Shown: positions 1 to 13,035 of the stretch, piece by piece
Position numbering within the stretch: position 1 is the stretch's first letter
How the letters are laid out: every line of letters starts with the position of its first letter
Assembly (NCBI GenBank): GCA_958299035.1
Contig: CATQJL010000146.1
Coordinates: 124,001-188,000, forward strand
From: Cylicocyclus nassatus
Taxonomy: Eukaryota > Nematoda > Chromadorea > Rhabditida > Strongylidae
Reading direction: 5' to 3'
DNA: 64,000 bases
Position numbers and translations under genes: made by a program
The notes under the pieces: generated by a model
Told to the model about the DNA's origin: nothing
What the model saw: only the letters and a program-made list of their open reading frames with translations
Databases searched by the model: none

Positions 1-199
1 GTATCAAGGCTCACGAAGGAGTGTCAAGGCCTACGAAGGAGTGTCAAGGCCTACGAAGGAGTGTCAAGGCCTACGAAGGAGTGACAAGGCTCACGAAGGA
101 GTGTCAAGGCCACGAAGGAGTGTCAAGGCTCACGAAGGAGTGTCAAGGCCTACGAAGGAGTGTCAAGGCTCACGAAGGAGTGTCAAGGCTCACGAAGGA

Positions 200-2819
200 G
201 TGTCAAGGCTCACGAAGGAGAGTCAAGGCTCACGAAGGAGTGTCAAGGCTCACGAAGGAGTGTCAAGGCTCACGAAGGAGTGTCAAGGCTCACGAAGGAG
301 TGTCAAGGCCTACGAAGGAGTGTCAAGGCTCACGAAGGAGTGTCAAGGCTCACGAAGCAGTGTCAAGGCTCACGAAGGAGTGTCAAGGCTCACGAAGGAG
401 TGTCAAGGCTCACGAAGGAGTGTCAAGGCTCACGAAGGAGTGTCAAGGCCTACGAAGGAGTGTCAAGGCTCACGAAGGAGTGTCAAGGCCTACGAAGGAG
501 TGTCAAGGCCTACGAAGGAGTGACAAGGCTCACGAAGGAGTGTCAAGGCTCACGAAGGAGAGTCAAGGCTCACGAAGGAGTGTCAAGGCTCACGAAGGAG
601 TGTCAAGGCTCACGAAGGAGTGTCAAGGCTCACGAAGGAGTGTCAAGGCCTACGAAGGAGTGTCAAGGCTCACGAAGGAGTGTCAAGGCTCACGAAGGAG
701 TGTCAAGGCTCACGAAGGAGTGTCAAGGCTCACGAAGGAGTGTCAAGGCTCACGAAGGAGTGTCAAGGCTCACGAAGGAGTGTCAAGGCCTACGAAGGAG
801 TGTCAAGGCCTACGAAGGAGTGTCAAGGCTCACGAAGGAGTATCAAGGCTCACGAAGGAGTGACAAGGCTCACGAAGGAGTGTCAAGGCCTACGAAGGAG
901 TGTCAAGGCTCACGAAGGAGTGTCAAGGCCTACGAAGGAGTGTCAAGGCTCACGAAGGAGAGTCAAGGCTCACGAAGGAGTGTCAAGGCCTACGAAGGAG
1001 TGTCAAGGCTCACGAAGGAGTGTCAAGGCCTACGAAGGAGTGTCAAGGCCTACGAAGGAGTGACAAGGCTCACGAAGGAGTGTCAAGGCTCACGAAGGAG
1101 AGTCAAGGCTCACGAAGGAGTGTCAAGGCTCACGAAGGAGTGTCAAGGCTCACGAAGGAGTGTCAAGGCTCACGAAGGAGTGTCAAGGCCTACGAAGGAG
1201 TGTCAAGGCTCACGAAGGAGTGTCAAGGCTCACGAAGGAGTGTCAAGGCTCACGAAGGAGTGTCAAGGCTCACGAAGGAGAGTCAAGGCTCACGAAGGAG
1301 TGTCAAGGCTCACGAAGGAGTGTCAAGGCCTACGAAGGAGTGTCAAGGCCTACGAAGGAGTGTCAAGGCTCACGAAGGAGAGTCAAGGCTCACGAAGGAG
1401 TCCCAAGGCCTACGAAGGAGTGTCAAGGCCTACGAAGGAGTGTCAAGGCCTACGAAGGAGTGACAAGGCTCACGAAGGAGTGTCAAGGCCTACGAAGGAG
1501 TGTCAAGGCTCACGAAGGAGTGTCAAGGCTCACGAAGGAGTGTCAAGGCCTACGAAGGAGTGTCAAGGCCTACGAAGGAGTGTCAAGGCTCACGAAGGAG
1601 TATCAAGGCTCACGAAGGAGTGTCAAGGCCTACGAAGGAGTGTCAAGGCTCACGAAGGAGTGTCAAGGCTCACGAAGGAGTGTCAAGGCTCACGAAGGAG
1701 AGTCAAGGCTCACGAAGGAGTCCCAAGGCCTACGAAGGAGTGTCAAGGCCTACGAAGGAGTGTCAAGGCCTACGAAGGAGTGACAAGGCTCACGAAGGAG
1801 TGTCAAGGCCTACGAAGGAGTGTCAAGGCTCACGAAGGAGTGTCAAGGCTCACGAAGGAGTGTCAAGGCTCACGAAGGAGTCCCAAGGCCTACGAAGGAG
1901 TGTCAATGCCTACGAAGGAGAGTCAAGGCCTACGAAGGAGTGTCAAGGCTCACGAAGGAGTGTCAAGGCTCACGAAGGAGTGTCAAGGCCTACGAAGGAG
2001 TGTCAAGGCTCACGAAGGAGTGTCAAGGCCTACGAAGGAGTGTCAAGGCCTACGAAGGAGTGTCAAGGCTCACGAAGGAGTGTCAAGGCTCACGAAGGAG
2101 TCCCAAGGCCTACGAAGGAGTGTCAATGCCTACGAAGGAGAGTCAAGGCTCACGAAGGAGTGTCAAGGCTCACGAAGGAGAGTCAAGGCTCACGAAGGAG
2201 TGTCAAGGCTCACGAAGGAGTGTCAAGGCTCACGAAGGAGTGTCAAGGCTCACGAAGGAGTGTCAAGGCCTACGAAGGAGTGTCAAGGCTCACGAAGGAG
2301 TGTCAAGGCTCACGAAGCAGTGTCAAGGCTCACGAAGGAGTGTCAAGGCTCACGAAGGAGTGTCAAGGCTCACGAAGGAGTGTCAAGGCTCACGAAGGAG
2401 TGTCAAGGCCTACGAAGGAGTGTCAAGGCTCACGAAGGAGTGTCAAGGCCTACGAAGGAGTGTCAAGGCCTACGAAGGAGTGACAAGGCTCACGAAGGAG
2501 TGTCAAGGCTCACGAAGGAGAGTCAAGGCTCACGAAGGAGTGTCAAGGCTCACGAAGGAGTGTCAAGGCTCACGAAGGAGTGTCAAGGCTCACGAAGGAG
2601 TGTCAAGGCCTACGAAGGAGTGTCAAGGCTCACGAAGGAGTGTCAAGGCTCACGAAGGAGTGTCAAGGCTCACGAAGGAGTGTCAAGGCTCACGAAGGAG
2701 TGTCAAGGCTCACGAAGGAGTGTCAAGGCTCACGAAGGAGTGTCAAGGCCTACGAAGGAGTGTCAAGGCCTACGAAGGAGTGTCAAGGCTCACGAAGGAG
2801 TATCAAGGCTCACGAAGGA
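200..2819 (+). repeat. 1,960-bp-spaced duplication
   Basis: The monomer order over 200-859 (32 monomers) is the same as over 2,160-2,819, including the E monomers at 220 and 2,180, the Q monomers at 340 and 2,300 and the I monomers at 840 and 2,800. After that one copy continues with D and the other with Y. The offset is 98 monomers. Confidence 0.85.
1400..1499 (+). repeat. P-Y-Y-D-Y five-monomer module (first complete copy)
   Basis: This 100-bp module has a GTCCC-start monomer, two Y monomers, a GTGAC-start monomer and a Y monomer. It recurs many times through A1 and A2 and less often in B2 (for example near 34,140, 37,580, 38,780, 58,030, 59,870 and 62,410). The D monomer puts a TGA in one + frame and is what closes most long open frames. 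The module collects most length changes of the array: +6 bp in P, +3 bp in the second Y and -1 bp in the last Y. Confidence 0.88.
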
Positions 2820-3339
2820 GTGTCAAGGCCTACGAAGGAGTGTCAAGGCTCACGAAGGAGTGTCAAGGCTCACGAAGGAGTGTCAAGGCTCACGAAGGAG
2901 AGTCAAGGCTCACGAAGGAGTCCCAAGGCCTACGAAGGAGTGTCAAGGCCTACGAAGGAGTGTCAAGGCCTACGAAGGAGTGACAAGGCTCACGAAGGAG
3001 TGTCAAGGCCTACGAAGGAGTGTCAAGGCTCACGAAGGAGTGTCAAGGCTCACGAAGGAGTGTCAAGGCCTACGAAGGAGTGTCAAGGCCTACGAAGGAG
3101 TGTCAAGGCTCACGAAGGAGTATCAAGGCTCACGAAGGAGTGTCAAGGCCTACGAAGGAGTGTCAAGGCTCACGAAGGAGTGTCAAGGCTCACGAAGGAG
3201 TGTCAAGGCTCACGAAGGAGAGTCAAGGCTCACGAAGGAGTCCCAAGGCCTACGAAGGAGTGTCAAGGCCTACGAAGGAGTGTCAAGGCCTACGAAGGAG
3301 TGACAAGGCTCACGAAGGAGTGTCAAGGCCTACGAAGGA
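2700..3339 (+). repeat. 320-bp tandem duplication
   Basis: Two adjacent 16-monomer blocks, 2,700-3,019 and 3,020-3,339, have the same order H-H-Y-Y-H-I-Y-H-H-H-E-P-Y-Y-D-Y. The same order occurs once more, singly, at 1,500-1,819, so this is a recent local doubling of a block already present 1.2-1.5 kb upstream. Confidence 0.9.
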
Positions 3340-6196
3340 GTGTCAAGGCTCACGAAGGAGTGTCAAGGCTCACGAAGGAGTGTCAAGGCTCACGAAGGAG
3401 TCCCAAGGCCTACGAAGGAGTGTCAATGCCTACGAAGGAGAGTCAAGGCCTACGAAGGAGTGTCAAGGCTCACGAAGGAGTGTCAAGGCTCACGAAGGAG
3501 TGTCAAGGCCTACGAAGGAGTGTCAAGGCTCACGAAGGAGTGTCAAGGCCTACGAAGGAGTGTCAAGGCCTACGAAGGAGTGACAAGGCTCACGAAGGAG
3601 TGTCAAGGCCTACGAAGGAGTGTCAAGGCTCACGAAGGAGTGTCAAGGCTCACGAAGGAGTCCCAAGGCCTACGAAGGAGTGTCAAGGCCTACGAAGGAG
3701 TGTCAAGGCCTACGAAGAAGTGACAAGGCTCACGAAGGAGTGTCAAGGCCTACGAAGGAGTGTCAAGGCTCACGAAGGAGTGTCAAGGCTCACGAAGGAG
3801 TGTCAAGGCTCACGAAGGAGTCCCAAGGCCTACGAAGGAGTGTCAAGGCCTACGAAGGAGTGTCAAGGCCTACGAAGGAGTGACAAGGCTCACGAAGGAG
3901 TGTCAAGGCCACGAAGGAGTGTCAAGGCTCACGAAGGAGTGTCAAGGCCTACGAAGGAGTGTCAAGGCTCACGAAGGAGTGTCAAGGCTCACGAAGGAGT
4001 GTCAAGGCTCACGAAGGAGAGTCAAGGCTCACGAAGGAGTGTCAAGGCTCACGAAGGAGTGTCAAGGCTCACGAAGGAGTGTCAAGGCTCACGAAGGAGT
4101 GTCAAGGCCTACGAAGGAGTGTCAAGGCTCACGAAGGAGTGTCAAGGCTCACGAAGCAGTGTCAAGGCTCACGAAGGAGTGTCAAGGCTCACGAAGGAGT
4201 GTCAAGGCTCACGAAGGAGTGTCAAGGCTCACGAAGGAGTGTCAAGGCCTACGAAGGAGTGTCAAGGCCTACGAAGGAGTGTCAAGGCTCACGAAGGAGT
4301 ATCAAGGCTCACGAAGGAGTGTCAAGGCCTACGAAGGAGTGTCAAGGCTCACGAAGGAGTGTCAAGGCTCACGAAGGAGTGTCAAGGCTCACGAAGGAGA
4401 GTCAAGGCTCACGAAGGAGTCCCAAGGCCTACGAAGGAGTGTCAAGGCCTACGAAGGAGTGTCAAGGCCTACGAAGGAGTGACAAGGCTCACGAAGGAGT
4501 GTCAAGGCCTACGAAGGAGTGTCAAGGCTCACGAAGGAGTGTCAAGGCTCACGAAGGAGTGTCAAGGCTCACGAAGGAGTCCCAAGGCTCACGAAGGAGT
4601 CCCAAGGCCTACGAAGGAGTGTCAAGGCCTACGAAGGAGTGTCAAGGCCTACGAAGGAGTGACAAGGCTCACGAAGGAGTGTCAAGGCCTACGAAGGAGT
4701 GTCAAGGCTCACGAAGGAGTGTCAGGGCTCACGAAGGAGTCCCAAGGCCTACGAAGGAGTGTCAAGGCTCACGAAGGAGTGTCAAGGCTCACGAAGGAGT
4801 GTCAAGGCTCACGAAGGAGAGTCAAGGCTCACGAAGGAGTCCCAAGGCCTACGAAGGAGTGTCAAGGCCTACGAAGGAGTGTCAAGGCCTACGAAGGAGT
4901 GTCAAGGCTCACGAAGGAGTGTCAAGGCTCACGAAGGAGTGTCAAGGCTCACGAAGGAGTCCCAAGGCCTACGAAGGAGTGTCAATGCCTACGAAGGAGA
5001 GTCAAGGCCTACGAAGGAGTGTCAAGGCTCACGAAGGAGTGTCAAGGCTCACGAAGGAGTGTCAAGGCTCACGAAGGAGTGTCAAGGCTCACGAAGGAGT
5101 CCCAAGGCCTACGAAGGAGTGTCAAGGCCTACGAAGGAGTGTCAAGGCCTACGAAGGAGTGACAAGGCTCACGAAGGAGTGTCAAGGCGACGAAGGAGTG
5201 TCAAGGCTCACGAAGGAGTGTCAAGGCCTACGAAGGAGTGTCAAGGCTCACGAAGGAGTGTCAAGGCTCACGAAGGAGAGTCAAGGCTCACGAAGGAGTG
5301 TCAAGGCTCACGAAGGAGTGTCAAGGCTCACGAAGGAGTGTCAAGGCCTACGAAGGAGTGTCAAGGCTCACGAAGGAGTGTCAAGGCTCACGAAGCAGTG
5401 TCAAGGCTCACGAAGGAGAGTCAAGGCTCACGAAGGAGTCCCAAGGCCTACGAAGGAGTGTCAAGGCCTACGAAGGAGTGTCAAGGCCTACGAAGGAGTG
5501 ACAAGGCTCACGAAGGAGTGTCAAGGCCTACGAAGGAGTGTCAAGGCTCACGAAGGAGTGTCAAGGCTCACGAAGGAGTGTCAAGGCTCACGAAGGAGTC
5601 CCAAGGCCTACGAAGGAGTGTCAATGCCTACGAAGGAGAGTCAAGGCCTACGAAGGAGTGTCAAGGCTCACGAAGGAGTGTCAAGGCTCACGAAGGAGTG
5701 TCAAGGCCTACGAAGGAGTGTCAAGGCTCACGAAGGAGTGTCAAGGCCTACGAAGGAGTGTCAAGGCCTACGAAGGAGTGACAAGGCTCACGAAGGAGTG
5801 TCAAGGCCTACGAAGGAGTGTCAAGGCTCACGAAGGAGTGTCAAGGCTCACGAAGGAGTCCCAAGGCCTACGAAGGAGTGTCAAGGCCTACGAAGGAGTG
5901 TCAAGGCCTACGAAGAAGTGACAAGGCTCACGAAGGAGTGTCAAGGCCTACGAAGGAGTGTCAAGGCTCACGAAGGAGTGTCAAGGCTCACGAAGGAGTG
6001 TCAAGGCTCACGAAGGAGTCCCAAGGCCTACGAAGGAGTGTCAAGGCCTACGAAGGAGTGTCAAGGCCTACGAAGGAGTGACAAGGCTCACGAAGGAGTG
6101 TCAAGGCCACGAAGGAGTGTCAAGGCTCACGAAGGAGTGTCAAGGCCTACGAAGGAGTGTCAAGGCTCACGAAGGAGTGTCAAGGCTCACGAAGGA
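3200..6196 (+). repeat. 2,198-bp-spaced duplication
   Basis: About 800 bp (3,200-3,998) recur at 5,398-6,196. The copies share the N monomers near 3,421 and 5,619, the rare Y monomer ending GAAGAA (about 3,716 and 5,914) and the 19-bp monomer at 3,900 and 6,098. The offset is 110 monomers less 2 bp, because 19-mers at 3,900 and 5,179 lie within one period. Confidence 0.88.
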
Positions 6197-9100
6197 GAGT
6201 CAAGGCTCACGAAGGAGTGTCAAGGCTCACGAAGGAGTGTCAAGGCTCACGAAGGAGTGTCAAGGCTCACGAAGGAGTGTCAAGGCCTACGAAGGAGTGT
6301 CAAGGCTCACGAAGGAGAGTCAAGGCTCACGAAGGAGTCCCAGTCCCAAGGCCTACGAAGGAGTGTCAAGGCCTACGAAGGAGTGTCAAGGCCTACGAAG
6401 GAGTGACAAGGCTCACGAAGGAGTGTCAAGGCCTACGAAGGAGTGTCAAGGCTCACGAAGGAGTGTCAAGGCTCACGAAGGAGTGTCAAGGCTCACGAAG
6501 GAGTCCCAAGGCCTACGAAGGAGTGTCAATGCCTACGAAGGAGAGTCAAGGCCTACGAAGGAGTGTCAAGGCTCACGAAGGAGTGTCAAGGCTCACGAAG
6601 GAGTGTCAAGGCCTACGAAGGAGTGTCAAGGCTCACGAAGGAGTGTCAAGGCCTACGAAGGAGTGTCAAGGCCTACGAAGGAGTGACAAGGCTCACGAAG
6701 GAGTGTCAAGGCCTACGAAGGAGTGTCAAGGCTCACGAAGGAGTGTCAAGGCTCACGAAGGAGTCCCAAGGCCTACGAAGGAGTGTCAAGGCCTACGAAG
6801 GAGTGTCAAGGCCTACGAAGGAGTGACAAGGCTCACGAAGGAGTGTCAAGGCCTACGAAGGAGTGTCAAGGCTCACGAAGGAGTGTCAAGGCTCACGAAG
6901 GAGAGTCAAGGCTCACGAAGGAGTCCCAAGGCCTACGAAGGAGTGTCAAGGCCTACGAAGGAGTGTCAAGGCCTACGAAGGAGTGACAAGGCTCACGAAG
7001 GAGTGTCAAGGCCTACGAAGGAGTGTCAAGGCTCACGAAGGAGTGTCAAGGCTCACGAAGGAGAGTCAAGGCTCACGAAGGAGTGTCAAGGCTCACGAAG
7101 GAGTGTCAAGGCTCACGAAGGAGTGTCAAGGCTCACGAAGGAGTGTCAAGGCCTACGAAGGAGTGTCAAGGCTCACGAAGGAGAGTCAAGGCTCACGAAG
7201 GAGTCCCAGTCCCAAGGCCTACGAAGGAGTGTCAAGGCCTACGAAGGAGTGTCAAGGCCTACGAAGGAGTGACAAGGCTCACGAAGGAGTGTCAAGGCCT
7301 ACGAAGGAGTGTCAAGGCTCACGAAGGAGTGTCAAGGCTCACGAAGGAGTGTCAAGGCTCACGAAGGAGTCCCAAGGCCTACGAAGGAGTGTCAATGCCT
7401 ACGAAGGAGAGTCAAGGCCTACGAAGGAGTGTCAAGGCTCACGAAGGAGTGTCAAGGCTCACGAAGGAGTGTCAAGGCCTACGAAGGAGTGTCAAGGCTC
7501 ACGAAGGAGTGTCAAGGCCTACGAAGGAGTGTCAAGGCCTACGAAGGAGTGACAAGGCTCACGAAGGAGTGTCAAGGCCTACGAAGGAGTGTCAAGGCTC
7601 ACGAAGGAGTGTCAAGGCTCACGAAGGAGTCCCAAGGCCTACGAAGGAGTGTCAAGGCCTACGAAGGAGTGTCAAGGCCTACGAAGGAGTGACAAGGCTC
7701 ACGAAGGAGTGTCAAGGCCTACGAAGGAGTGTCAAGGCTCACGAAGGAGTGTCAAGGCTCACGAAGGAGAGTCAAGGCTCACGAAGGAGTCCCAAGGCCT
7801 ACGAAGGAGTGTCAAGGCCTACGAAGGAGTGTCAAGGCCTACGAAGGAGTGACAAGGCTCACGAAGGAGTGTCAAGGCCTACGAAGGAGTGTCAAGGCTC
7901 ACGAAGGAGTGTCAAGGCTCACGAAGGAGTGTCAAGGCTCACGAAGGAGTCCCAAGGCTCACGAAGGAGTCCCAAGGCCTACGAAGGAGTGTCAAGGCCT
8001 ACGAAGGAGTGTCAAGGCCTACGAAGGAGTGACAAGGCTCACGAAGGAGTGTCAAGGCCTACGAAGGAGTGTCAAGGCTCACGAAGGAGTGTCAGGGCTC
8101 ACGAAGGAGTCCCAAGGCCTACGAAGGAGTGTCAAGGCTCACGAAGGAGTGTCAAGGCTCACGAAGGAGTGTCAAGGCTCACGAAGGAGAGTCAAGGCTC
8201 ACGAAGGAGTCCCAAGGCCTACGAAGGAGTGTCAAGGCCTACGAAGGAGTGTTAAGGCCTACGAAGGAGTGTCAAGGCTCACGAAGGAGTGTCAAGGCTC
8301 ACGAAGGAGTGTCAAGGCTCACGAAGGAGTCCCAAGGCCTACGAAGGAGTGTCAATGCCTACGAAGGAGAGTCAAGGCCTACGAAGGAGTGTCAAGGCTC
8401 ACGAAGGAGTGTCAAGGCTCACGAAGGAGTGTCAAGGCTCACGAAGGAGTGTCAAGGCTCACGAAGGAGTCCCAAGGCCTACGAAGGAGTGTCAAGGCCT
8501 ACGAAGGAGTGTCAAGGCCTACGAAGGAGTGACAAGGCTCACGAAGGAGTGTCAAGGCGACGAAGGAGTGTCAAGGCTCACGAAGGAGTGTCAAGGCCTA
8601 CGAAGGAGTGTCAAGGCTCACGAAGGAGTGTCAAGGCTCACGAAGGAGAGTCAAGGCTCACGAAGGAGTGTCAAGGCTCACGAAGGAGTGTCAAGGCTCA
8701 CGAAGGAGTGTCAAGGCCTACGAAGGAGTGTCAAGGCTCACGAAGGAGTGTCAAGGCTCACGAAGCAGTGTCAAGGCTCACGAAGGAGAGTCAAGGCTCA
8801 CGAAGGAGTCCCAAGGCCTACGAAGGAGTGTCAAGGCCTACGAAGGAGTGTCAAGGCCTACGAAGGAGTGACAAGGCTCACGAAGGAGTGTCAAGGCCTA
8901 CGAAGGAGTGTCAAGGCTCACGAAGGAGTGTCAAGGCTCACGAAGGAGTGTCAAGGCTCACGAAGGAGTCCCAAGGCCTACGAAGGAGTGTCAATGCCTA
9001 CGAAGGAGAGTCAAGGCCTACGAAGGAGTGTCAAGGCTCACGAAGGAGTGTCAAGGCTCACGAAGGAGTGTCAAGGCCTACGAAGGAGTGTCAAGGCTCA

Positions 9101-9367
9101 CGAAGGAGTGTCAAGGCCTACGAAGGAGTGTCAAGGCCTACGAAGGAGTGACAAGGCTCACGAAGGAGTGTCAAGGCCTACGAAGGAGTGTCAAGGCTCA
9201 CGAAGGAGTGTCAAGGCTCACGAAGGAGTCCCAAGGCCTACGAAGGAGTGTCAAGGCCTACGAAGGAGTGTCAAGGCCTACGAAGAAGTGACAAGGCTCA
9301 CGAAGGAGTGTCAAGGCCTACGAAGGAGTGTCAAGGCTCACGAAGGAGTGTCAAGGCTCACGAAGGA
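4359..9367 (+). repeat. 3,370-bp-spaced duplication of 1.64 kb
   Basis: The order over 4,359-5,997 is repeated at 7,729-9,367. Shared markers are the p-P pair (4,579 and 7,949), the GTCAGGG monomer (about 4,719 and 8,089), the GGCGACG 19-mer (5,179 and 8,549), Q (about 5,378 and 8,748) and the GAAGAA Y monomer (5,914 and 9,286). The second copy then lacks three monomers (H-P-Y), so the next shared 19-mer is offset by 3,310 instead. One private change, C to T at 8,253, makes a TAA. Confidence 0.9.
6137..7928 (+). repeat. 866-bp tandem repeat with 26-bp monomer
   Basis: Two tandem copies, 6,137-7,002 and 7,003-7,868, with matching order extending about 60 bp further. Each contains one 26-bp monomer (6,337-6,362 and 7,203-7,228). 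The period is 43 monomers plus the 6 bp added by that long monomer. Confidence 0.9.
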
Positions 9368-10957
9368 GTGTCAAGGCCTACGAAGGAGTGACAAGGCTCA
9401 CGAAGGAGTGTCAAGGCCACGAAGGAGTGTCAAGGCTCACGAAGGAGTGTCAAGGCCTACGAAGGAGTGTCAAGGCTCACGAAGGAGTGTCAAGGCTCAC
9501 GAAGGAGAGTCAAGGCTCACGAAGGAGTGTCAAGGCTCACGAAGGAGTGTCAAGGCTCACGAAGGAGTGTCAAGGCTCACGAAGGAGTGTCAAGGCCTAC
9601 GAAGGAGTGTCAAGGCTCACGAAGGAGAGTCAAGGCTCACGAAGGAGTGTCAAGGCCTACGAAGGAGTGTCAAGGCCTACGAAGGAGAGTCAAGGCTCAC
9701 GAAGGAGTCCCAGTCCCAAGGCCTACGAAGGAGTGTCAAGGCCTACGAAGGAGTGTCAAGGCCTACGAAGGAGTGACAAGGCTCACGAAGGAGTGTCAAG
9801 GCCTACGAAGGAGTGTCAAGGCTCACGAAGGAGTGTCAAGGCTCACGAAGGAGTGTCAAGGCCTACGAAGGAGTGTCAAGGCCTACGAAGGAGTGTCAAG
9901 GCTCACGAAGGAGTATCAAGGCTCACGAAGGAGTGTCAAGGCCTACGAAGGAGTGTCAAGGCTCACGAAGGAGTGTCAAGGCTCACGAAGCAGTGTCAAG
10001 GCTCACGAAGGAGAGTCAAGGCTCACGAAGGAGTCCCAAGGCCTACGAAGGAGTGTCAAGGCCTACGAAGGAGTGTCAAGGCCTACGAAGGAGTGACAAG
10101 GCTCACGAAGGAGTGTCAAGGCCTACGAAGGAGTGTCAAGGCTCACGAAGGAGTGTCAAGGCTCACGAAGGAGTGTCAAGGCTCACGAAGGAGTCCCAAG
10201 GCCTACGAAGGAGTGTCAATGCCTACGAAGGAGAGTCAAGGCCTACGAAGGAGTGTCAAGGCTCACGAAGGAGTGTCAAGGCTCACGAAGGAGTGTCAAG
10301 GCCTACGAAGGAGTGTCAAGGCTCACGAAGGAGTGTCAAGGCCTACGAAGGAGTGTCAAGGCCTACGAAGGAGTGACAAGGCTCACGAAGGAGTGTCAAG
10401 GCCTACGAAGGAGTGTCAAGGCTCACGAAGGAGTGTCAAGGCTCACGAAGGAGTCCCAAGGCCTACGAAGGAGTGTCAAGGCCTACGAAGGAGTGTCAAG
10501 GCCTACGAAGAAGTGACAAGGCTCACGAAGGAGTGTCAAGGCCTACGAAGGAGTGTCAAGGCTCACGAAGGAGTGTCAAGGCTCACGAAGGAGTGTCAAG
10601 GCCTACGAAGGAGTGACAAGGCTCACGAAGGAGTGTCAAGGCCACGAAGGAGTGTCAAGGCTCACGAAGGAGTGTCAAGGCCTACGAAGGAGTGTCAAGG
10701 CTCACGAAGGAGTGTCAAGGCTCACGAAGGAGAGTCAAGGCTCACGAAGGAGTGTCAAGGCTCACGAAGGAGTGTCAAGGCTCACGAAGGAGTGTCAAGG
10801 CTCACGAAGGAGTGTCAAGGCCTACGAAGGAGTGTCAAGGCTCACGAAGGAGAGTCAAGGCTCACGAAGGAGTGTCAAGGCCTACGAAGGAGTGTCAAGG
10901 CCTACGAAGGAGAGTCAAGGCTCACGAAGGAGTCCCAGTCCCAAGGCCTACGAAGGA
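6337..10957 (+). repeat. 26-bp monomers (4 copies)
   Basis: Four P monomers have the hexamer GTCCCA doubled at the start: 6,337-6,362, 7,203-7,228, 9,707-9,732 and 10,932-10,957. All follow an E monomer and precede Y-Y-D-Y. They trace one hexamer doubling spread by the 866-, 3,370- and 1,225-bp duplications. Confidence 0.95.
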
Positions 10958-11063
10958 GTGTCAAGGCCTACGAAGGAGTGTCAAGGCCTACGAAGGAGTG
11001 ACAAGGCTCACGAAGGAGTGTCAAGGCCTACGAAGGAGTGTCAAGGCTCACGAAGGAGTGTCA
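8728..11063 (+). repeat. 1,225-bp-spaced duplication
   Basis: About 1.1 kb from 8,728 recur from 9,953. The 19-mers at 9,408 and 10,633 and the 26-mers at 9,707 and 10,932 are both 1,225 bp apart. Before each 26-mer there is an extra Y-Y-E triplet absent from the 866-bp copies upstream, so these two copies share a later history. Confidence 0.88.
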
Positions 11064-11500
11064 AGGCTCACGAAGGAGTGTCAAGGCTCACGAAGGAGTC
11101 CCAAGGCCTACGAAGGAGTGTCAATGCCTACGAAGGAGAGTCAAGGCCTACGAAGGAGCGTCAAGGCTCACGAAGGAGTGTCAAGGCTCACGAAGGAGTG
11201 TCAAGGCCTACGAAGGAGTGTCAAGGCTCACGAAGGAGTGTCAAGGCCTACGAAGGAGTGTCAAGGCCTACGAAGGAGTGACAAGGCTCACGAAGGAGTG
11301 TCAAGGCCTACGAAGGAGTGTCAAGGCTCACGAAGGAGTGTCAAGGCTCACGAAGGAGTCCCAAGGCCTACGAAGGAGTGTCAAGGCCTACGAAGGAGTG
11401 TCAAGGCCTACGAAGGAGTGACAAGGCTCACGAAGGAGTGTCAAGGCCTACGAAGGAGTGTCAAGGCTCACGAAGGAGTGTCAAGGCTCACGAAGGAGTG
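10053..11500 (+). repeat. 905-bp-spaced partial duplication
   Basis: The stretch from about 10,053 to 10,590 is repeated from about 10,958 with the same P-N-E run. The second copy carries a private T to C change near 11,159 (GAGCGTC). Confidence 0.8.
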
Positions 11501-13035
11501 TCAAGGCTCACGAAGGAGTCCCAAGGCCTACGAAGGAGTGTCAAGGCCTACGAAGGAGTGTCAAGGCCTACGAAGGAGTGACAGGGCTCACGAAGGAGTG
11601 TCAAGGCCACGAAGGAGTGTCAAGGCTCACGAAGGAGTGTCAAGGCCTACGAAGGAGTGTCAAGGCTCACGAAGGAGTGTCAAGGCTCACGAAGGAGAGT
11701 CAAGGCTCACGAAGGAGTGTCAAGGCTCACGAAGGAGTGTCAAGGCTCATGAAGGAGTGTCAAGGCTCACGAAGGAGTGTCAAGGCCTACGAAGGAGTGT
11801 CAAGGCTCACGAAGGAGTGTCAAGGCTCACGAAGGAGTGTCAAGGCTCACGAAGGAGTGTCAAGGCTCACGAAGGAGTGTCAAGGCTCACGAAGGAGTGT
11901 CAAGGCTCACGAAGGAGTGTCAAGGCCTACGAAGGAGTGTCAAGGCCTACGAAGGAGTGTCAAGGCTCACGAAGGAGTATCAAGGCTCACGAAGGAGTGT
12001 CAAGGCCTACGAAGGAGTGTCAAGGCTCACGAAGGAGTGTCAAGGCTCACGAAGGAGTGTCAAGGCTCACGAAGGAGAGTCAAGGCTCACGAAGGAGTCC
12101 CAAGGCCTACGAAGGAGTGTCAAGGCCTACGAAGGAGTGTCAAGGCCTACGAAGGAGTGACAAGGCTCACGAAGGAGTGTCAAGGCCTACGAAGGAGTGT
12201 CAAGGCTCACGAAGGAGTGTCAAGGCTCACGAAGGAGTGTCAAGGCCTACGAAGGAGTGTCAAGGCCTACGAAGGAGTGTCAAGGCTCACGAAGGAGTAT
12301 CAAGGCTCACGAAGGAGTGTCAAGGCCTACGAAGGAGTGTCAAGGCTCACGAAGGAGTGTCAAGGCTCACGAAGGAGTGTCAAGGCTCACGAAGGAGAGT
12401 CAAGGCTCACGAAGGAGTCCCAAGGCCTACGAAGGAGTGTCAAGGCCTACGAAGGAGTGTCAAGGCCTACGAAGGAGTGACAAGGCTCACGAAGGAGTGT
12501 CAAGGCCTACGAAGGAGTGTCAAGGCTCACGAAGGAGTGTCAAGGCTCACGAAGGAGTGTCAAGGCTCACGAAGGAGTCCCAAGGCCTACGAAGGAGTGT
12601 CAATGCCTACGAAGGAGAGTCAAGGCCTACGAAGGAGTGTCAAGGCTCACGAAGGAGTGTCAAGGCTCACGAAGGAGTGTCAAGGCCTACGAAGGAGTGT
12701 CAAGGCTCACGAAGGAGTGTCAAGGCCTACGAAGGAGTGTCAAGGCCTACGAAGGAGTGACAAGGCTCACGAAGGAGTGTCAAGGCCTACGAAGGAGTGT
12801 CAAGGCTCACGAAGGAGTGTCAAGGCTCACGAAGGAGTCCCAAGGCCTACGAAGGAGTGTCAAGGCCTACGAAGGAGTGTCAAGGCCTACGAAGGAGTGA
12901 CAAGGCTCACGAAGGAGTGTCAAGGCCTACGAAGGAGTGTCAAGGCTCACGAAGGAGTGTCAAGGCTCACGAAGGAGTGTCAAGGCTCACGAAGGAGTGT
13001 CAAGGCTCACGAAGTAGTGTCAAGGCTCACGAAGG